This document shows, one piece after another, positions 12,365 through 14,475 of a stretch of DNA of 14,475 bases. A program made the translations under genes and the position numbers. Position 1 is the first letter of the stretch. Each line of letters opens with the position of its first letter. The DNA comes from JAMLIA01 sp039810005 (lineage in GTDB: Bacteria; Chloroflexota; Chloroflexia; Thermomicrobiales; CFX8): assembly GCA_039810005.1 (NCBI GenBank), contig JBDHWD010000079.1, forward strand, positions 1-14,475. The letters run 5' to 3'. A model generated the notes under the pieces. That model made no database searches. It was not told where the DNA came from and was given only the letters and a program-made list of their open reading frames with translations.

Positions 12365-12395
12365 AACGAGGCGAGCCACTGCGGCTCGCCTCGTT
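12365..12395 (+). terminator. Intrinsic terminator after the MFS gene
   Basis: AACGAGGCGAGCC (12365-12377) and GGCTCGCCTCGTT (12383-12395) form a perfect 13-bp stem with a five-base loop, followed by TTGCTATCTT. It starts 26 bases after the MFS stop and isolates panC from the exporter transcript. This is the best-formed terminator of the window. Confidence 0.85.
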
Positions 12396-12415
12396 TGCTA
12401 TCTTGACGATCCGTC

Positions 12416-12455
12416 CCTGCGCAGGCACCCTCACTGCGAGTGAGGCCGGGCAGGG
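12416..12455 (+). promoter_or_regulatory. Nested inverted repeat in the panC leader
   Basis: CCTCACT-GCG-AGTGAGG (12429-12445) is nested within CCCTGC (12416-12421) and GCAGGG (12450-12455). It lies between the MFS terminator and the panC ribosome site AAGGGGAG (12473-12480). It could be a 5' leader structure or an operator. It does not match a riboswitch class that I can recognise. Confidence 0.3.
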
Positions 12456-12488
12456 GAGCCCGACACAGAGGTAAGGGGAGTGTTGCCG

Positions 12489-13343
12489 GTGCGCATCTGC
12501 ACGACGGTCGCTGAAGTGCGTGAGGCGCGACGAGCGCTGCCAGACCCGCTCGGGCTGGTGCCGACAATGGGCGCGCTGCACGACGGCCATCTCGCGCTCG
12601 TACGCCGAGCACGCGACGAGAACGCGTCCGTCGCCGTCTCGATCTTCGTCAATCCAACCCAGTTCACCTCGGCCGACGACTTTGGTCGCTACCCGCGCGA
12701 TACTCAACGCGACATAACGTTGCTGGCCAACGAGGGCGTCGATCTGGTCTTTCTGCCGCGGGTTGAGGCGGTCTATCCGACAGGACATTCCACGTCGGTC
12801 GATGTCGGCCCAATCGCCCGCGCATTCGAGGGTGCCGCGCGTCCCGGTCATTTCACCGGCGTCGCAACGGTCGTCACGATGCTGCTCAACATCGTCCAGC
12901 CGCAGACCGCGTATTTCGGTCAGAAGGACGCCCAGCAGTTGGCGGTCGTCCGCCGCCTGGTCACTGATCTGGCGCTGCCAGTCGAGATCGTGCCGGTGCC
13001 GACCGTGCGCGATAGCGACGGCGTGGCGCTGAGCAGCCGCAACGTGCTGCTATCGCCATCTGCGCGATCGGCAGCCGCCGCCATCCCGCAGGCGCTGGCT
13101 GACGTGCGCGCTGCCTGGGAGTCCGGCCAGCGGGACGCCGCACGGCTGCGCGAAGCGTTGCACCGTCGTCTGGGCTCAGAGCCTGCGATCACCATCGACT
13201 ACGCCACGCTGGTGGATCCCGCATCGTTCGCCGAGTGCGACGGGACAATCGATGGGGACGCGCTTGTCATCGTCGCCGTCATCGCCGGCGGCGTCCGCCT
13301 GATCGACAACTGGCTCCTTCCCTATGCCATCCTGTGGACATAA
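12489..13343 (+). CDS. panC: Pantothenate synthetase (pantoate--beta-alanine ligase)
   Basis: PanC joins pantoate and beta-alanine with ATP to make pantothenate (vitamin B5), the coenzyme A precursor, in the cytosol. The 284 residues match the usual length. Diagnostic motifs are present: PTMGALHDGHLALVRRA with the nucleotide-binding HDGH (31-34), SIFVNPTQF (51-59), the pantoate/ATP site HFTGVATVV (121-129), YFGQKDAQQLAVVRR (142-156) and LSSRNVLLS (181-189). The C-terminal small domain ends with the typical 'IDYATLVDP.SF' stretch. GTG 12489 is chosen because AAGGGGAG ends eight bases upstream and the product (MRICTTVAEVREARR) aligns with other PanC N-termini. GTG 12480 would lie inside the ribosome site. 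No panB or panD is in the window. It stands behind a terminator and so has its own promoter. Confidence 0.97.
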   Translation: MRICTTVAEVREARRALPDPLGLVPTMGALHDGHLALVRRARDENASVAVSIFVNPTQFTSADDFGRYPRDTQRDITLLANEGVDLVFLPRVEAVYPTGHSTSVDVGPIARAFEGAARPGHFTGVATVVTMLLNIVQPQTAYFGQKDAQQLAVVRRLVTDLALPVEIVPVPTVRDSDGVALSSRNVLLSPSARSAAAAIPQALADVRAAWESGQRDAARLREALHRRLGSEPAITIDYATLVDPASFAECDGTIDGDALVIVAVIAGGVRLIDNWLLPYAILWT

Positions 13344-13405
13344 TACTGCCAGCAGCTCGTTGCAAGTATTCAGGAACAACCGAATTACGCGACAATGGGC
13401 GCGAC

Positions 13406-13424
13406 TGATCGTCGGCAGCGATCA
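13406..13424. promoter_or_regulatory. Inverted repeat upstream of the DAO oxidoreductase
   Basis: TGATCG (13406-13411) and CGATCA (13419-13424) form a perfect 6-7-6 inverted repeat 24 bases before the ATG at 13448. It is a possible operator or leader hairpin. Upstream, TTGCAA (13360-13365) could be a -35 element, but no good -10 follows at the right distance. Confidence 0.25.
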
Positions 13425-13447
13425 ACTGAACTGGAAGGGGATGTGGA

Positions 13448-14475
13448 ATGAGCCATGAGACAACGGATGTCGTCATCATCGGTGGCGGCGTCAATGGCAG
13501 CTCGACCGCGTACCACCTGGCGCGTGCGGGCAAATCGGTGACAGTCGTCGACCGCTGGGAACCGGCCACTGAGCCGGCCGCCTCGTGGGCCAGCGCCGGC
13601 GGCGTTCGCCGCCAGGGCCGCCACCAGGCCGAGGCCGCACTCGCGACCGAAGCGATCGACCGCTGGCGCACGCTGGAGGAAGAGCTCGGCGCAGACGTCC
13701 GCTACCGTCGCGAGGGCAACCTCCGCGTCGCTGAGACGGACGATGAGGCTGAGACGATCCGGCAGTTCGTCGAGACTCAGCACGCCAATGGCTTCACCGA
13801 TGTGCGCCTCGTCGATGCAAAGGAAGCGCGCGAGATCGTGCCGGTGGTCAACGACCGCGTCGTCGCCGGCAGCTACTCGCCGGAAGATGGCCACGCCGAC
13901 CCGGCAGCCACCACGCGCGCCTTCGCCGCCGCGGCACAGCGCCACGGTGCGACGTACCTGACCAACACAACCGCCACCGAGCTCATCGTCGAGAACAATC
14001 GCGTGGCCGGCGTGCGGACATCCGCTGGCGACATCCTGGCCGACGCGACTGTTGTCGCCGCCGGCGCCTGGAGCGATGCGCTGCTGGCACCACTAGGTAT
14101 CGTGCTGCCGGTGCGCATGCACGCGCTGCAGATGGTGCTGTCCACTCCGACGACGCCCGGGCTGGTCAAGCCGGTCATGGGCGGCATCAGCTACCGCCTG
14201 TCGCTCAAGCAGCTGCCGTCCGGCGAGTTCCTGCTCGGCGGTGGCTGGCCCGGCCAGCCCTCGACCGATCGCCTCAGCTACGAGCGCATCGACGAGAGCG
14301 TCGCGGGCAACTGGTCACACGGCGCACGCCTGATCCCGCTGCTGAATGAGCTTGACATAGCGCGCAGCTGGTGTGGCCTTGAAGCCATCAGCATCGACGA
14401 GATCCCGTATGTCGGTCGCTATTCCGGATTCGACGCGCTCTTCATCGCCGCCGGCTTCTCCGGCCACGGCTTCGC
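13448..14475 (+). CDS. FAD-dependent oxidoreductase (DAO family), N-terminal part
   Basis: The frame is open from ATG 13448 to the window end, 342 residues, so the C-terminus is missing. The N-terminal Rossmann FAD motif VVIIGGGVNGSSTAYHLARAG (9-29) is followed by an acidic ribose-binding residue, Asp35 in VTVVDR. Then comes ASAGGVRRQ (49-56), as in sarcosine oxidase/glycine oxidase-like flavoproteins. ATVVAAGAWS is the second FAD-contact motif of the fold. The visible end, IPYVGRYSGFDALFIAAGFSGHGF, is the conserved FAD-binding C-terminal motif, so little is lost. Such enzymes oxidise sarcosine, glycine, dimethylglycine or other secondary amines and amino acids in the cytosol; the substrate is unclear. 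AAGGGG (13435-13440) sits seven bases before the ATG. It follows panC by 104 bases, probably as a separate gene. Confidence 0.92.
   Translation, partial: MSHETTDVVIIGGGVNGSSTAYHLARAGKSVTVVDRWEPATEPAASWASAGGVRRQGRHQAEAALATEAIDRWRTLEEELGADVRYRREGNLRVAETDDEAETIRQFVETQHANGFTDVRLVDAKEAREIVPVVNDRVVAGSYSPEDGHADPAATTRAFAAAAQRHGATYLTNTTATELIVENNRVAGVRTSAGDILADATVVAAGAWSDALLAPLGIVLPVRMHALQMVLSTPTTPGLVKPVMGGISYRLSLKQLPSGEFLLGGGWPGQPSTDRLSYERIDESVAGNWSHGARLIPLLNELDIARSWCGLEAISIDEIPYVGRYSGFDALFIAAGFSGHGF

Overview
The window is a GC-rich, gene-dense bacterial chromosome segment. The GC content, the frequent GTG starts, the ATGA/GTGA-style gene junctions and the protein types are most in keeping with a Chloroflexota bacterium, perhaps of the Thermomicrobia. 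That placement is an impression from sequence style, not a proven assignment. No rRNA, tRNA, CRISPR array, insertion sequence or phage gene is visible.

Layout, left to right. The window opens in the C-terminal tail of an NAD-dependent sugar epimerase (1-156, +), followed by a DinB-like metal-binding protein (312-824, +). After a 485-base stretch without a convincing gene comes the most notable gene. At 1310-4126 (+) a processive, cellulose-synthase-like GT2 glycosyltransferase is fused through its membrane domain and a Pro/Thr-rich linker to a GH26-like glycoside hydrolase. A second exported clan GH-A-like hydrolase follows (4392-5510, +). With the epimerase these genes suggest an exopolysaccharide synthesis and processing locus.

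A minus-strand block follows. Read in transcription order it holds a divergently promoted ABC exporter, ATPase 10447-9455 then permease 9458-8544, ending at a 12-bp hairpin. Next comes a three-gene unit: a 77-aa unknown protein (8324-8091), an OmpR-type response regulator (8035-7322) and a sensor histidine kinase (7299-5662). The kinase ends convergently against the GH gene. A nine-codon mini-ORF joins the regulator stop to the kinase start through two ATGA overlaps. Direct repeats of TGTCAC with 11-bp spacing, like a PhoB/PhoP box, lie upstream of the 77-aa gene, and a looser copy lies upstream of the ABC operon.

The right part is on the plus strand. It holds a 14-TM DHA2-type MFS exporter divergent from the ABC operon (10689-12338), a perfect 13-bp terminator hairpin, pantothenate synthetase panC (12489-13343) and the N-terminal 342 residues of a FAD-dependent DAO-family oxidoreductase cut by the window edge (13448-14475).

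The main novelty candidate is the single-chain polysaccharide synthase plus hydrolase. Its predicted topology puts the GH26 domain outside the cell, where BcsA carries a cytoplasmic PilZ domain. Several possible RNA-level or translational-coupling devices (start-site hairpins and relay mini-ORFs) are also worth checking.
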